This document shows positions 1 to 8,584 of a stretch of 64,000 nucleotides of DNA, in pieces. Source of the stretch: Pelomonas baiyunensis (GTDB lineage: Bacteria; Pseudomonadota; Gammaproteobacteria; Burkholderiales; Burkholderiaceae_C). Under the pieces are notes generated by a model, which had not been told where the DNA came from, searched no databases, and worked only from the letters and a program-made list of their open reading frames with translations. The stretch spans positions 558,001-622,000 of the forward strand of contig NZ_JBIGIB010000003.1 in the NCBI RefSeq assembly GCF_043555935.1, in the 5' to 3' direction. The stretch's first letter is position 1; each line of letters begins with the position of its first letter. Both the position numbers and the translations under genes were made by a program.

Positions 1-683
1 TGGCCGGGCAGGGCGGGTTGGTCGCCAATCGTGCCGGAGTCCACCTGCGCGTTCTGCGCGCGGATGGCGTCGTTCACGTCCTGCGGCGACAGGCGCAGCC
101 CCTGCAGCTTGGCCGGGTCCAGCCAGATGCGCATGCCACGCTCGGTGCCGAACAGGCTGGCCTGGCCCACGCCCGGCACGCGCTGGATTTCCGGCAGCAC
201 GGTGCGCGAGGCGTAGTCGCCCAGCGCGACCGGGTCGAACGCCGGGTTGTCGCTGGACAGGATGCCGAACAGCAGGAAGTTGGGGTTGGCCTTGTCCACC
301 CGCACGCCCTGCTGGATCACCGCCGTGGGCAGGCGCGGCTGCGCGCGAGCCAGGCGGTTTTGCACGTCCACCTGCGCCAGGTCGGGGTTGGTGGCGGGGT
401 CGAAGTTCAGCGTCAGCGAGCCGGTGCCGTCGGCCTGGCTCACGGCCTCCATGTAGATGAGGCCGGGCGAGCCATTCATCTCGCGCTCGATGATGCTGAT
501 GACCGCGTCTTCCAGCGTCTGCGCCGAGGCGCCGGGGTAGGTGACCGACACCGAAATCGCCGGCGGCGCCACGGGCGGGTACTGCGCAATCGGCAGCTGC
601 TTGACCGCCACCCCGCCGATCACGGCGATGAACAGCGCGAGCACCCACGCAAAGATGGGCCGGTTGATGAAAAACTGCGCCAT
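1..683 (-). CDS. RND multidrug efflux pump inner-membrane subunit, N-terminal part (gene runs off the left edge)
   Basis: The 227 residues visible begin with the start typical of AcrB/MexB-type (HAE1) pumps: MAQFFINRPIFAWVLALFIA, an amphipathic start followed by TM1, then the first periplasmic (porter) segment with QYPPVAPPAISVSVTYPGA and DAVISIIEREMNG. These proton-driven trimers export drugs and hydrophobic compounds through a membrane fusion protein and an outer-membrane channel. The start codon at 683 lies 7 nt downstream of the stop of the membrane fusion protein gene, so the two form one operon. The 3' part, with the remaining TM helices and the proton-relay Asp residues, is outside the window, so substrate range cannot be judged. 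Confidence 0.95.
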   Translation of the reverse strand, partial: MAQFFINRPIFAWVLALFIAVIGGVAVKQLPIAQYPPVAPPAISVSVTYPGASAQTLEDAVISIIEREMNGSPGLIYMEAVSQADGTGSLTLNFDPATNPDLAQVDVQNRLARAQPRLPTAVIQQGVRVDKANPNFLLFGILSSDNPAFDPVALGDYASRTVLPEIQRVPGVGQASLFGTERGMRIWLDPAKLQGLRLSPQDVNDAIRAQNAQVDSGTIGDQPALPG

Positions 684-690
684 GGTCGGG

Positions 691-1950
691 TCAGCCCTTG
701 ATCACGGCGGAGGCGGCCGAAGCTGCCGATGCTGCGGATGCAGCCGGCGCTGCGCCGGAAGCGCCAGACGCGCCCGAAGCGGCCCCCGGCGGCGTCCACG
801 GCACCGGGCGGGCCTTGCCGCCGGCGCGGGTTTTTTGCAGCCCGTCCACGATCACCTTCTCACCCGGCTTCAGGCCCGACAGCACCAGCGCGCGGCCGGT
901 GGCCGGCGGGCCCAGCTTCACCGGCCGGGCGCTCACACCGCCGTCGTCGGCCACCACCAGCACCGTGTCGCCCTGCGGCGTGCGGGCCACCGCCTGCTGC
1001 GGCAGCCAGATGCCGTCGGCCACCTCGGCCTGCGCCAGGCGCACGCGCACGTACAGGCCCGGCAGCAACTGCCTTTGCGGGTTGGGCAGCTCGGCGCGCA
1101 GCGTGATCTGCCCGGTGGCCGGGTCCACGCTCAGGTCCGAGAACAGCAGCTTGCCCGGCTGCGCAAACACGCTGCCGTCTTCCAGCACCACCTGCACTGC
1201 CGCGGCTTCCTTGCCGGCGGCGCGCTGGATCTGGCCCGCCGCCAGTGCCTTGCGCAGCCGCATCACTTCCGCCGCGGGTTGCGTGAAGTTCACGTAGAGC
1301 TTATCCACCTGCTGCACCACGGCCAGCGGCGTGGCTTCCCCTTGGCCGACGAGCGCGCCTTCGGTCACCAGCGCGCGGCCGATGCGGCCGGCAATCGGCG
1401 CCGTGACGGTGGCGTAGCCCAGGTTGATCTGCGCGGTTTGCACCGCGGCCTTGCCGGCCTGCACATCGGCCGCGGCCTGCTTGGCGGCGGCTTGCGCGGC
1501 CAGCGCTTCTTGCGGGCTGACGGCCTGCGTCTTGGCCAGCGGCGCGTAGCGGTCGGCCAGGGCTTGGGCCTGCATCAGGTTGGCCTCGGCGCGGGCCAGC
1601 TGGGCCTGCGCGCTGGCCAGGGCGGCGCGGTAGGGCGCGGCGTCAATCTCGAACAGCGGCTGGCCGGCCTTCACGTCGGCGCCTTCGGTGAACACACGCT
1701 TTTGCAGGATGCCGGCCGCACGCGCCCGCACCTGCGCCACGCGGAAGGCTTCCAGCCGACCGGGCAGTTCGGTGGTCAGGTCGGCCCGGCCTGCGGCGGC
1801 GGTGACCACGCCCACCTCGGGCGGCGGCGGTGTGGCGGCGGCCGGCTGGCTGTTGGAGGGGCTGCACCCTTGCAAACCGGCGCCCAGCCCGGCGATCAGG
1901 AGGACGGACGCGCCCACGCGGGCGCTGTGACCCCATGCCAACTTCTTCAT
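691..1950 (-). CDS. RND efflux periplasmic adaptor (membrane fusion protein, AcrA/MexA type)
   Basis: A 419-residue lipoprotein. MKKLAWGHSARVGASVLL is followed by LGAGLQGC, a lipobox ending in Cys, and a Pro/Ala linker. The body has the MFP order: beta-barrel/lipoyl half (ELPGRLEAFRVAQVRARAAG), an Ala/Gln-rich alpha hairpin (about residues 105-175), the second lipoyl half (INLGYATVTAPIAGRIGR) and a C-terminal membrane-proximal domain, then a low-complexity Ala/Ser tail. It bridges the RND pump encoded immediately downstream and an outer-membrane channel. The start at 1950 was chosen because it places the signal peptide at the N-terminus; an in-frame upstream extension to 2052 would bury it. 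A palindrome upstream (2030-2043) is a candidate operator. Confidence 0.93.
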   Translation of the reverse strand: MKKLAWGHSARVGASVLLIAGLGAGLQGCSPSNSQPAAATPPPPEVGVVTAAAGRADLTTELPGRLEAFRVAQVRARAAGILQKRVFTEGADVKAGQPLFEIDAAPYRAALASAQAQLARAEANLMQAQALADRYAPLAKTQAVSPQEALAAQAAAKQAAADVQAGKAAVQTAQINLGYATVTAPIAGRIGRALVTEGALVGQGEATPLAVVQQVDKLYVNFTQPAAEVMRLRKALAAGQIQRAAGKEAAAVQVVLEDGSVFAQPGKLLFSDLSVDPATGQITLRAELPNPQRQLLPGLYVRVRLAQAEVADGIWLPQQAVARTPQGDTVLVVADDGGVSARPVKLGPPATGRALVLSGLKPGEKVIVDGLQKTRAGGKARPVPWTPPGAASGASGASGAAPAASAASAASAASAVIKG

Positions 1951-2029
1951 TGCGTTCAAACCTGCGGTTCGCTCGCCACGCCCGGGGTGGGCGCAGCGCA
2001 AAACTTGGCACTGTAGCCATGGAACCGCT

Positions 2030-2043
2030 TTCACTCGGGTGAA
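2030..2043. promoter_or_regulatory. 14-bp palindrome upstream of the RND operon, candidate repressor operator
   Basis: Perfect dyad TTCAC-TCGG-GTGAA lies about 80 bp upstream of the adaptor start. RND operons are commonly controlled by TetR-type repressors binding such dyads. No regulator gene is adjacent in this window, so the assignment is inference. Confidence 0.35.
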
Positions 2044-2101
2044 GCAACGCAAAGCCCCGGGCGTGACTTTTCGGACTGCCGGGGCGGCCCGGCGGCGTGC
2101 C

Positions 2102-3331
2102 TCAGCCGCGGGCTTGCAGGGCCTCCAAGCGCGCCCGCTGCACCTCCCGGCCGATCTCGGGCCCCCGGGCGCCGCGCGCCAGGGCTGCGGCGCTGACGGC
2201 GCCCAGGTCTACCTGCTGCGCAGCGGCCAGGTCGGCGGCCAGTTGGGCCCGCTGCGGGTAGTCGCGGTCTTGCAGCCCGGCGCGGCCGCGGGCGTCGCAT
2301 TCGCAGGCCCACAGCAGTTCGGCGAAGCGCTCCGGCCGGCGCCAGGCGTCACAGCGCTCCAGCAGGCGCAGCCGGGCTTCCGGCCCGAAGCCGCCGCTCT
2401 GGTGCACGTGGGTGTGCTCGCGCGCCACCAGCTCGGCCAGTTCCCGGCAATCGGTGGGCACCTTCCAGCGGGCGCTCACGGCGCGGGCCAGCTTTTCGCT
2501 GCGGCCCTCGTGGCCGATGTGGCGGGGCAGTTCTTCCTTGCGGGTCGTGCCCTTGCCCAGGTCGTGGCACAGGCAGGCGTAGCGCACCGTCAGCGGCGCG
2601 GCTTGTGCGGCGCATTGGTCCAGCACCAGCATCAGGTGCACGCCGGTGTCGATCTCCGGGTGGTGGGCTTCGGGCTGGGGCACGCCGAAGAGTGCGTCCA
2701 CCTCAGGCAGCAGCTTGCGCAGCGCGCCGGCCTCGCGCAGCACCTCGAACATGCGCGAGGGCTGGCGTTCCATCAAGCCGCGCGAGAGTTCCTGCCACAC
2801 CCGCTCGGCCACCAGCGCGTCCACCTCGCCGGCGGCCACCATGGTGCGCATCAGCGCCACGGTTTCGGGGGCCACCGTGAAGTTGGCAAACCGCGCGGCG
2901 AACCGCGCCAGGCGCAGGATGCGCACCGGGTCTTCCGCGAATGCGGGCGACACGTGGCGCAGCACCTTGTGCTGCAGGTCGCGTTGGCCGCCGTAGGGGT
3001 CCACCACCTGGCCGTCGGCGCCCTCGGCCATGGCGTTGATGGTGAGGTCGCGCCGGGCCAGGTCTTGCTCCAGCGTCACGTCGGGTGCGGCGTGGAAGGC
3101 GAAGCCGTGGTAACCGGCCGCCGTCTTACGCTCGGTGCGCGCCAGGGCCACTTCTTCGTGCGTTGTCGGGTGCAGAAAGACCGGAAAGTCTTTGCCCACC
3201 GGTTGGTAGCCGGCGACGAGCAGGTCGGCCGGCGACGCGCCGACGACCACCCAGTCGCGGTCTTGCACGGGCAGGCCCAGCAGGCGGTCGCGCACCGCGC
3301 CGCCCACGAGATAGGTCTGGAATGAAGCCAT
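2102..3331 (-). CDS. cca: CCA-adding tRNA nucleotidyltransferase (multifunctional, with HD domain)
   Basis: 409 residues, close to the 412 of the E. coli enzyme. It adds or repairs the 3' CCA end of tRNA. The N-terminal class II nucleotidyltransferase motifs are clear: YLVGGAVRDRLLG, then DRDWVVVG with the metal-binding D-x-D, then RRDLTINAMA and EDPVRILRLARFAARF. The C-terminal half carries the HD phosphohydrolase motif (CHDLGKGTT, about residue 255) that gives the gammaproteobacterial and betaproteobacterial enzymes 2',3'-cyclic phosphodiesterase and phosphatase activity. It is divergent from fghA with only 29 bp between the start codons, so both promoters must be compact and overlapping. 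Confidence 0.97.
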   Translation of the reverse strand: MASFQTYLVGGAVRDRLLGLPVQDRDWVVVGASPADLLVAGYQPVGKDFPVFLHPTTHEEVALARTERKTAAGYHGFAFHAAPDVTLEQDLARRDLTINAMAEGADGQVVDPYGGQRDLQHKVLRHVSPAFAEDPVRILRLARFAARFANFTVAPETVALMRTMVAAGEVDALVAERVWQELSRGLMERQPSRMFEVLREAGALRKLLPEVDALFGVPQPEAHHPEIDTGVHLMLVLDQCAAQAAPLTVRYACLCHDLGKGTTRKEELPRHIGHEGRSEKLARAVSARWKVPTDCRELAELVAREHTHVHQSGGFGPEARLRLLERCDAWRRPERFAELLWACECDARGRAGLQDRDYPQRAQLAADLAAAQQVDLGAVSAAALARGARGPEIGREVQRARLEALQARG

Positions 3332-3360
3332 GCGCCGGATTCTGCGGCCACACTTCAGCC

Positions 3361-4188
3361 ATGCAGACCCTGAACGAACACCGCTGCTTTGGCGGCACCC
3401 AAGGCTTCTACCAGCACGACTCGGCCGAGATCGGCCGGCCCATGCGCTTCGGCCTCTTCTTGCCGCCGGTGCCGCGCGCCTTGCTGGTGTGCCTGGCCGG
3501 GCTGACCTGCACCGAAGAAACCTTTGCCATCAAGGCCGGCGCGCAGCGGCTGGCGGCGGAGTTGGGGCTGGCCCTGCTGACGCCCGACACCAGCCCGCGC
3601 GGCGCCGGCGTGCCCGGCGAGAGCGACAGCTGGGACTTCGGCGTGGGCGCCGGCTTTTATCTGGACGCCACGCAGGCCCCGTGGGCGGCGCACTGGCGCA
3701 TGGAAAGCTACCTGATGAAGGAGCTGCTGCCGCAGATGCAGCGCGACACCGGGCTGGGCCGCGTGGGCATCACCGGCCATTCGATGGGCGGGCATGGCGC
3801 ACTCACCTTGGCGCTGCGACACCCGGGCCGGTTTGGCTCGTTGTCGGCCTTCGCCCCGATCGCTGCACCCCGGCAGTGCCCGTGGGGCCACAAGGCCTTC
3901 AGTGGCTACCTGGGCGACGACCCGGCGGCCTGGGCCGCGCACGACGCCAGCGCCCTGATGGCGGCGCAAGCCCATGCACCGTATCCACGCGGCGTGTTGA
4001 TCGACCAGGGCCTGGCCGACAAGTTTCTGGCCGAGCAGTTGCACCCCGACGTCTTCGAGGCGGCCTGCGCTGCGGTCGGGCAGCCGCTGACGCTGCGCCG
4101 GCATGCCGGCTACGACCACGGCTACTTCTTCATCGCCAGCGTGGTGGACGACCACCTGCGCCACCACGCCGCGCAGCTGCTGGGCTGA
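3361..4188 (+). CDS. fghA: S-formylglutathione hydrolase
   Basis: 275 residues, alpha/beta hydrolase of the esterase D family. It hydrolyses S-formylglutathione to formate and glutathione, the last step of glutathione-dependent formaldehyde oxidation. The nucleophile elbow GHSMGGHGA places Ser141; the acid is probably Asp220 in DQGLADKFL and the base His253 in GYDHGYFF. The family signature LTCTEETFAIKAG is present. The start at 3361 gives the usual family N-terminus (MQTLNEHRCFGG). The usual partner, glutathione-dependent formaldehyde dehydrogenase, is not adjacent; the neighbours are cca and an HDOD protein. Confidence 0.95.
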   Translation: MQTLNEHRCFGGTQGFYQHDSAEIGRPMRFGLFLPPVPRALLVCLAGLTCTEETFAIKAGAQRLAAELGLALLTPDTSPRGAGVPGESDSWDFGVGAGFYLDATQAPWAAHWRMESYLMKELLPQMQRDTGLGRVGITGHSMGGHGALTLALRHPGRFGSLSAFAPIAAPRQCPWGHKAFSGYLGDDPAAWAAHDASALMAAQAHAPYPRGVLIDQGLADKFLAEQLHPDVFEAACAAVGQPLTLRRHAGYDHGYFFIASVVDDHLRHHAAQLLG

Positions 4189-4211
4189 GCGGGTTCAGCC
4201 GTGTGAGGGCA

Positions 4212-5447
4212 TCAGCCGTGCGTGGGCATCAGGCGGCTGAGCAGCCGCACCAGCGGCGGTGAGCGCAGCTCTTGCGTGAGCTGGTCCAGCGGCGGGCGCG
4301 CCAGGCGCGGACGCAGGGCGGCCATGTCGGGCGTCGCGTCATGCGCGGGGTCGAACAGCGCTGCGCCCACCTCGTTGCGCGCCATGCGCTCGCCCAGCAG
4401 CGCGCACAGGGCGCCCAGCGTGAGGGCGGCTTCACGGTCGGCCGGCAGCACGCGGTCGGGGTCGAAGCGCAGGGCCGACAGCGTGCGGGCCTCGTCCACC
4501 AGATCGGCCGGCAGCTCCCAGGCGCGCATCAAGAGGTGGCCCAGCTCGTGGGACGCCAGGCCCAGTTCCTGCTGCTCGTGCACGGCGCGCTCGAAGGCGT
4601 CCATGTGGGGCAGCACGCTGGCGTCGGGCAGCAGGGCCGCACCGGCCTGCCGGCCCAGGAAGGACAGCACCAGCAGCGTGGCCAGCTGGCCCGGCTCGGC
4701 AATGCGCAGGCGTGGGGCGAGTTGCTGCAGCAGCTCGCCGGCCATGCTGCTGGCCTGCCAGAGGCGGTCGAATTCGGCGCGCTGGGCGGCGTCGCGCGGC
4801 TGAAAGCACTCGGCCAGCAGGTGCTGCAGGCACATCTGGCGCACGCTGGCCAGGCCCAGGAAGGTGGTGGCCTGCCCCACGCTGGTGACCGGCTGCTGCA
4901 GGCCGTACATCGGCGAGTTGGCCGTGGCGATGACGCGCGCGGCCACCGCCGGTTCGCCCATCACCAGCGCCGCCAGTTCGGCCGAGGTGGCCGACTGCAC
5001 GAAGGCGGGCGACATCAGGTGGTGCACGGCCGGCGGCGGGCGGGGCAGGGCGCGCAGTGCGGCCATCAGCGGCTCGGTCAGCAGCGGGTCCAGCAGTTCG
5101 GCGGCATGCAGGGGCAGCCGGGTGGGCGGGGGCAGCGGGGTGTCGGGGGGCAGGTCTTGTCCGGGCGTGGTCTGGCCGGGCAGTGGCGCGATCTGCGTGG
5201 CCATCAGGTCCGCCCAGGCGGTGCCAGGGGCTGGGTCGGTGTGCGGGGCTGTGACCGGGGCCGTGACCGGGGGGTGGGCGGGCGCCGCCCCATGGGCGGG
5301 GCTGGCCGACGGAGCCGACGGGGCCAACGGTGCCGAGGGCGCGCGCCGGGGGGGAGGGGCGGCTGGGGTCGACGGGGGCGCGCTGCGCCACCACCACCAC
5401 AGCACGGCGGCCACCAGCGCGAGCAGACCGACCAGGGTGAGGGACAT
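4212..5447 (-). CDS. Membrane-anchored HDOD-domain protein
   Basis: 411 residues. One N-terminal TM helix (MSLTLVGLLALVAAVLWWWW) is followed by a long Ala/Pro-rich low-complexity stretch (about residues 20-115) and then an HDOD domain: LPRPPPAVHHLM, LAALVMGEPAVAARVIATANSP, GQATTFLGLASVRQM, which is the usual HDOD helix pattern. HDOD proteins are non-catalytic relatives of HD phosphohydrolases and act in signalling or regulation in many proteobacteria; the target is unknown. The start at 5447 is the one directly preceding the TM helix. It is convergent with fghA and divergent from uup (88 bp between starts). Confidence 0.85.
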   Translation of the reverse strand: MSLTLVGLLALVAAVLWWWWRSAPPSTPAAPPPRRAPSAPLAPSAPSASPAHGAAPAHPPVTAPVTAPHTDPAPGTAWADLMATQIAPLPGQTTPGQDLPPDTPLPPPTRLPLHAAELLDPLLTEPLMAALRALPRPPPAVHHLMSPAFVQSATSAELAALVMGEPAVAARVIATANSPMYGLQQPVTSVGQATTFLGLASVRQMCLQHLLAECFQPRDAAQRAEFDRLWQASSMAGELLQQLAPRLRIAEPGQLATLLVLSFLGRQAGAALLPDASVLPHMDAFERAVHEQQELGLASHELGHLLMRAWELPADLVDEARTLSALRFDPDRVLPADREAALTLGALCALLGERMARNEVGAALFDPAHDATPDMAALRPRLARPPLDQLTQELRSPPLVRLLSRLMPTHG

Positions 5448-5523
5448 GCCAATCCTTTTGCTGCTGCAAGTCACAGCATACGCAAGGTCAGCACCCCGGC
5501 GGGGTCGGGTGTGGCCCGTCAGG

Positions 5524-5529
5524 GACAAT
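5524..5529 (+). promoter_or_regulatory. Candidate -10 element for uup, giving a leaderless transcript
   Basis: GACAAT ends 6 nt before the ATG at 5536. A start site about 7 nt after the hexamer would fall on the start codon itself. No Shine-Dalgarno sequence and no convincing -35 box is seen. Confidence 0.4.
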
Positions 5530-5535
5530 CCCCCG

Positions 5536-7407
5536 ATGGCAGTCCTCTCCCTCACCAACGCCCATCTCGCTTTCGGCCACGTGCCCTTGCTGGATGGCGC
5601 CAATTTCGCGCTGGAAACCGGCGAACGCGTCGGCCTGATCGGCCGCAACGGCACCGGCAAGTCCTCGCTGCTGAAGATCCTCGCCGGCATCGAGAAGCTC
5701 GACGACGGCCTGCTGCAGCAGCAACACGGCCTGACCAATGTCTACGTGCCGCAGGAGCCCGAGCTGCGCGGCGACGCGACCATCTTTGACGTCGTCAGCG
5801 AAGGCGTGGCCGAGGCCAAGTCGCTGCGCGAGCGCTATGAGCGCCACGACGAGAACGACGACCTGGCCTGGGTGCAGGAGCGCATCGAGCACATCGGCGC
5901 CTGGAACTGGGAGCAGCGGGTGGACGAAACCCTGCACCGCCTGGGCCTGGACGGCTCGCGCCTGGTGGGCAGCCTCTCCGGCGGCCTGAAGAAGCGCGTG
6001 GCCCTGGGGCGCGCGCTGGTGGCCCAGCCCGATGTGCTGCTGCTGGACGAGCCCACCAACCACCTGGACCTGGACGCCATCACCTGGCTGGAAGGCCTGC
6101 TGAACGACTTCAAGGGCTCGCTGCTGCTGATCACCCACGACCGGCAGTTCCTGGACAACGTGGCCAACCGCATCGTCGAGCTCGACCGCGGCCAGCTGCG
6201 CGGCTACCCGGGCAACTTCGCCGCCTTCCAGGCCGCCAAGGCCTACGAGCTGGAGAACGAGGCCCTGGCCAATGCGCGCTTTGACAAATTGCTGGCGCAG
6301 GAAGAGGTGTGGATTCGCAAGGGCGTGGAAGCGCGGCGCACGCGCTCGGTGGCCCGTGTGCAGCGCCTGCACGAGATGCGTGAGCAGCACGCGGCCCGGC
6401 GCGATGTGCAGGGCAAGGTGCGGCTGGATATCGACACCGGGGCGAGCAGCGGCAAGATCGTGGCGGAGCTGGAGGACGTGTCCAAGAGCTTTGGCGAGCG
6501 CGCCATCGTGCGTGGCTTCACCAGCACCATCCTGCGCGGTGACAAGGTCGGCCTGATCGGCCCCAACGGCGCCGGCAAGACGACGCTGCTGAAGATGATC
6601 CTCGGCGAACTGCCGCCCGACAGCGGCACCGTGCGCCTGGGCTCACGCCTGACGGTGGCGTACTTCGACCAGATGCGCGACACGCTCAACCTCGACGCCA
6701 CGCTGGCCGACACCATCAGCCCGGGCTCCGAGTGGATCGAGATCGGCACGCAGAAGAAGCATGTGAAGAGCTATCTCGGCGACTTCCTGTTCTCGCCGGC
6801 GCGGGCGAACTCGCCGGTGCGCACGCTGTCGGGCGGCGAGCGCAACCGCCTGCTGCTGGCGCGCCTGTTCGCGCGGCCGGCCAATGTGCTGGTGCTGGAC
6901 GAACCCACCAACGACCTGGACATCGAAACCCTGGAGCTGCTGGAAGAGCTGCTGGCCGAGTACGACGGCACGGTCTTCCTCGTCAGCCACGACCGCCGCT
7001 TTCTGGACAACGTGGTCACCTCCACCATCGTCTACGAGGGCGACGCGCGCTGGCGCGAGTACGAAGGCAGCGTGCAGGACTGGCTGACCCAATCCAAGCG
7101 CGCCGCCGCCTTGCAACAGGCCGCCGCACCCAAGGCTGCCCCCACACCGCCGCCTGCGCCGGAGCCGGCGCCGGTGGTGGCGACCAAGCGCAAGCTCAGC
7201 TACAAGGAGCAGCGCGAGCTGGATGAAATTCCGAAGCAGATCGCCGCGCTGGAGGCCGAACAGACGCAGCTGAACGCACTGATTGCCGGCAGCGAGCTCT
7301 ACACGCAGGGCGCCAAGCGCATTGCCGAGGTGACCGAGCGCGCGGCCGAGATCGACACCGAGTTGCTGGCGCTGATGGAGCGCTGGGAAGTGCTGGAGGC
7401 CAAGTGA
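5536..7407 (+). CDS. uup: ABC-F family ATPase Uup
   Basis: 623 residues with two complete ABC ATPase domains and no membrane domain. Walker A motifs are GRNGTGKSS (about residue 36) and GPNGAGKTT (about 342); signatures are LSGGLKKR (about 147) and LSGGERNR (about 431); Walker B is VLLLDEPTNHLD and VLVLDEPTNDLD. The domains are joined by the ABC-F linker (about residues 235-300). The C-terminal tail (about 545-623) is the Lys/Glu-rich coiled coil typical of Uup (KRKLSYKEQRELDEIPKQI). ABC-F proteins act on ribosomes or nucleic acid; Uup has been linked to suppression of transposon excision. The stop overlaps the next start. Confidence 0.95.
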   Translation: MAVLSLTNAHLAFGHVPLLDGANFALETGERVGLIGRNGTGKSSLLKILAGIEKLDDGLLQQQHGLTNVYVPQEPELRGDATIFDVVSEGVAEAKSLRERYERHDENDDLAWVQERIEHIGAWNWEQRVDETLHRLGLDGSRLVGSLSGGLKKRVALGRALVAQPDVLLLDEPTNHLDLDAITWLEGLLNDFKGSLLLITHDRQFLDNVANRIVELDRGQLRGYPGNFAAFQAAKAYELENEALANARFDKLLAQEEVWIRKGVEARRTRSVARVQRLHEMREQHAARRDVQGKVRLDIDTGASSGKIVAELEDVSKSFGERAIVRGFTSTILRGDKVGLIGPNGAGKTTLLKMILGELPPDSGTVRLGSRLTVAYFDQMRDTLNLDATLADTISPGSEWIEIGTQKKHVKSYLGDFLFSPARANSPVRTLSGGERNRLLLARLFARPANVLVLDEPTNDLDIETLELLEELLAEYDGTVFLVSHDRRFLDNVVTSTIVYEGDARWREYEGSVQDWLTQSKRAAALQQAAAPKAAPTPPPAPEPAPVVATKRKLSYKEQRELDEIPKQIAALEAEQTQLNALIAGSELYTQGAKRIAEVTERAAEIDTELLALMERWEVLEAK

Positions 7408-7784
7408 GCGCCGACGCCCTGCAGCAGGAGTGGCTGGCGCTGCAGTCGCAGCATGAGCCGTACGAAGCGTGGGCGCTGGCCGTGAAGCTGGCCGGCGTGG
7501 CGGTCGCGCTGTGGGCGCCGTCCATCGGCCTGGCCGTGGGCGCGCTGGCCCTGCTGTGGCTGCAGGAAGGCGTGCTCAAGACCTTTCAAGCCCGGCTGGG
7601 CGCCCGGCTGCTGGCGGTGGAGGCGGGCCTGCGATCCGGGGCGCCGGCGATGCAGCTGCACAGCGACTGGCTGGCGCAGCGGCCTCGCGGGCTGGGCCTG
7701 GTGCGCGAGTACCTGCGCAGCGCGATGCGCCCGACGGTGGCACTGCCGTACCCGCTGCTGATGGGGCTGGTGCTGTTGGGCTGA
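7404..7784 (+). CDS. Small membrane protein of unknown function, coupled to uup
   Basis: 126 residues, not recognised. The GTG start overlaps the uup stop (GTGA), indicating translational coupling. Two to three hydrophobic stretches are visible: a central double segment (about residues 24-55, ALAVKLAGVAVALWAP then GLAVGALALLWL) and a short one at the C-terminus (PYPLLMGLVLLG). Between them is a soluble amphipathic region. The overlap makes the frame credible, but no motif suggests a function. Confidence 0.7.
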   Translation: MSADALQQEWLALQSQHEPYEAWALAVKLAGVAVALWAPSIGLAVGALALLWLQEGVLKTFQARLGARLLAVEAGLRSGAPAMQLHSDWLAQRPRGLGLVREYLRSAMRPTVALPYPLLMGLVLLG

Positions 7785-7834
7785 CCCCGCGGAGGTAGGG
7801 GGGAGGGGGCGCTCGGCGGCGGCCCCGGCAGGCC

Positions 7835-8479
7835 TCAGGCCGGCTGGAGCTTTTCCACCGGCACGAAGCTGGCCTGGCCCTTGAGCTGCACCACGGTGCC
7901 GCCTTGGCGGTGCACCACGTACTGGGCGGTGTGCAGCTCGCCGTTGAAGCGCACGCGGTCGCCCGGCTTGATGACGGGCTGGGGCGGCAGCACCGGCAGC
8001 ACGGGCCGCGTGGGCGCGGCGGGCGCCATCGACGCCGAGGGCCGGCTGGCGCGCATCACGTCACGCAGTTGGCCGTGCAGGGCGGGGTGGTCCTTGGCCA
8101 GCGTTTCCAGCGCCCGGGTCATCTCGGTTTTGAGCTGGTCCGCGGTGAAGGGCTTCTTCAAGAGGAAGTGCGCCCCGTGCGCCTCGGCCTCGAACTCCTG
8201 CTCCGGCGTGACCTGGAAGCTGAACAGCGCCAGCTGCAGGCGCGGCTGCACCTCGCGCAGGCGTTGGTACAGCGCGGGCCCCTGCAGCGTGGCCTTGGGA
8301 AACCAGTCGGTGATCAGGAAATTCGGCTTGAACAGCAGCCCTTGCGACAGGGCGCTGTCGGGGTCCGCGCAGCACAGGATGTGGTCGGGCGCGAAGCCGT
8401 GGGCCTGCAGCAGCTGGCGGACAAACGTTTGCACCCCGGCCAGGGCATCCACAACGAGAAATTTCAAAGGCTCACTCAT
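7835..8479 (-). CDS. Response-regulator receiver protein with C-terminal SH3-like tail
   Basis: 214 residues. The N-terminal receiver-like domain (FLVVDALAGVQTFVRQLL ... FLITDWFPKATLQGPALYQRLR ... LLKKPFTADQLKTEM) keeps the phospho-acceptor-type Asp in ITDW and the KPF lysine, but the acidic pair near the start is reduced to VDA. A Pro-rich linker (about 135-165) leads to a short C-terminal beta-rich segment, KPGDRVRFNGELHTAQYVVHRQGGTVVQL, that looks like a small SH3/KOW-like barrel. There is no DNA-binding domain and no partner kinase nearby. The start at 8479 (MSEPLKFLVVD) fits the receiver fold; a start at 8536 would add 19 residues with no domain. Confidence 0.8.
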   Translation of the reverse strand: MSEPLKFLVVDALAGVQTFVRQLLQAHGFAPDHILCCADPDSALSQGLLFKPNFLITDWFPKATLQGPALYQRLREVQPRLQLALFSFQVTPEQEFEAEAHGAHFLLKKPFTADQLKTEMTRALETLAKDHPALHGQLRDVMRASRPSASMAPAAPTRPVLPVLPPQPVIKPGDRVRFNGELHTAQYVVHRQGGTVVQLKGQASFVPVEKLQPA

Positions 8480-8584
8480 GTCCACAACACGTGCCGAGGC
8501 CAGATCGGCACCAACGCGGACGGATTGTGCCGGCACGGGCGGCTCGGGTCGCCCTGAGGGCGGGGCGCGGGCGCGAACTTTTCG

